From JAZBPO01 sp963691775 (lineage in GTDB: Bacteria; Pseudomonadota; Gammaproteobacteria; Pseudomonadales; Azotimanducaceae): 64,000 nt of DNA. Positions 63,361 to 64,000 of the stretch are shown one piece after another. The stretch lies in NCBI GenBank assembly GCA_963691775.1, contig OY829369.1, positions 1,364,001 to 1,428,000 of the forward strand. The letters are read 5' to 3'. Each line of letters opens with the position of its first letter. Within the stretch, counting starts at the first letter, position 1. A program made the position numbers and the translations under genes. Below the pieces are notes generated by a model. It searched no databases, was not told where the DNA came from, and worked only from the letters and a program-made list of their open reading frames with translations.

Positions 63361-63588
63361 CGGGTTGAATATACCGACCCCAGTCTTGGTAGATATATTC
63401 AGAGTGATCCAATCGGGCTTCAGGGTGGTCTCAATACGTATGCATACGTGAGCGGCAACCCGGTCAATCGGTACGACTTCTATGGTCTAAAGGAATGTGA
63501 TGCGCAATACCATAGTATCTTTTGTTATCTATCCGAATTTGATTTTTGTCGAAATTCTCTAATCGAACTTTTTCCAGTAAGACCATAA
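63361..63588 (+). pseudogene. RHS repeat-core fragment with a short toxin tail
   Basis: The frame reads VEYTDPSLGRYIQSDPIGLQ, GGLNTYAYVSGNPVNRYDFY and GL, the conserved C-terminal core of RHS proteins, followed by ~32 variable residues (KECDAQYHSIFCYLSEFD...) to a TAA. A TAG lies just upstream in frame, so the front is lost. RHS proteins deliver toxic C termini in interbacterial competition. The tail overlaps, antisense, the end of the immunity-like gene. Confidence 0.7.
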
Positions 63589-63728
63589 GCGATAAAAATA
63601 ACGCCCATTATCAGCGGTAATACCACGCGCGAAAATTCGACTTCAAAATGGAACAGCATCACTATACCCAATAGAATCAATATAGTCCCAAGTATCACAC
63701 CTAAAATGCGAAGTATTTTGCCGGTCAT
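63525..63728 (-). CDS. Small membrane protein, probable immunity protein
   Basis: A 67-residue protein with two membrane helices (ILRILGVILGTILILLGIVM; VVLPLIMGVIFIAYGL) and a basic tail. ATG 63728 overlaps the stop of the upstream toxin-like frame by one base (TAATG), the coupling usual for RHS toxin/immunity pairs. AT-rich relative to the chromosome. An upstream ATG at 63737 is possible. Confidence 0.6.
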   Translation of the reverse strand: MTGKILRILGVILGTILILLGIVMLFHFEVEFSRVVLPLIMGVIFIAYGLTGKSSIREFRQKSNSDR

Positions 63729-64000
63729 TATAAACAACTCACTGCACAGTACAACTCTGCCCCGCGTCTGAAGCCAAAGGCGCCAGCACCCACTAAAGCG
63801 GCTGCTGCATTAAATCGATTGAACTGAGCCAATGTACGGAGTTGCCGCTGCCCAGTTCGGAATTGACCGGAGTTTATATTACGCAGCCCTTCTCTGTAGA
63901 TTCTATCGGAAGCATATTCGGCAAATTCGTTTGCTGCAAACGACAACAAAGCTAGTGGGTCAAAATATCCGGCTTGATCGTAAAGGTCACCATAATTGTC
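63728..64000 (-). CDS. C-terminal part of a toxin-like (probably RHS) protein, running off the window
   Basis: The minus-strand frame is open to the window edge: DNYGDLYDQAGYFDPLALLS, FAANEFAEYASDRIYREG and ending FGFRRGAELYCAVSCL-stop. It is AT-rich and coupled to a small two-helix membrane protein, as expected for a polymorphic toxin tail with its immunity gene. The rest of the protein lies outside the window. The toxin family is not recognised. Confidence 0.55.
   Translation of the reverse strand, partial: DNYGDLYDQAGYFDPLALLSFAANEFAEYASDRIYREGLRNINSGQFRTGQRQLRTLAQFNRFNAAAALVGAGAFGFRRGAELYCAVSCL

Overview
The window is high-GC DNA from a Gram-negative bacterium, most likely a gammaproteobacterium. 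I infer this from three large TonB-dependent receptors, two RND efflux systems, lipoproteins with clear lipoboxes, a DUF1631 protein, AzlCD, a RAYT transposase, IS110-family elements and RHS remnants. The gene set (Rieske oxygenase, CYP153-type P450, LLM flavin oxidoreductases, type-B carboxylesterase, GST, thioesterase, TonB receptors) suits an aerobic degrader of hydrophobic organic compounds. No rRNA, intact tRNA, CRISPR or replication origin was found.

Region 1 (1-30 kb) is ordinary chromosome. It carries a Rieske oxygenase, a two-gene unit with an unusual TIR-membrane-STN protein, a TetR/CYP153 divergent pair around an inverted repeat, a TonB receptor, an esterase, a PhoD-like hydrolase, AzlCD, two LLM oxidoreductases, a Fur-type siderophore receptor, an aldo/keto reductase, a methyltransferase, DUF1631, a racemase-like protein lacking its cysteines, a Coq4-like/GNAT operon, GST, a gamma-carbonic-anhydrase-like protein, a HAD phosphatase and a MATE exporter.

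Region 2 (30-42 kb) starts with a membrane-anchored redoxin whose reading frame is interrupted by one UGA, exactly where the first active-site cysteine should be. A bacterial-SECIS-like hairpin follows at once, so it is a strong selenoprotein candidate. Two RND systems follow. The second is led by its own TetR gene with a perfect 22-bp palindrome just upstream. An iota-carbonic-anhydrase-like gene and a broken DmeF-type transporter lie between them.

Region 3 (42-64 kb) is an accessory island. Small cargo genes (GFA, thioesterase, XRE/nucleotidyltransferase pair, orphan toxin tail with membrane immunity candidate, ankyrin lipoprotein, RAYT, TonB receptor) are separated by a recurrent motif, TGTCCAC, in both orientations. 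From 55.5 to 61.1 kb there are three IS1111-type IS110 elements of about 1,428 bp. Each sits exactly between TG and TCCACGGAGTC of this motif. Their 3' non-coding region has short segments matching both halves of the target and both ends of the element, as expected of a bridge RNA. From 61.1 to 62.95 kb the DNA is a mosaic of roughly 20-150 bp blocks, almost all joined at TG|TCC. Some blocks recur two or three times, and others are 3' fragments of the IS or short copies of its right end. The mosaic ends in a tyrosine-recombinase fragment and RHS toxin/immunity remnants. I infer that RNA-guided IS recombination at a RAYT/REP-like motif has shuffled this island.
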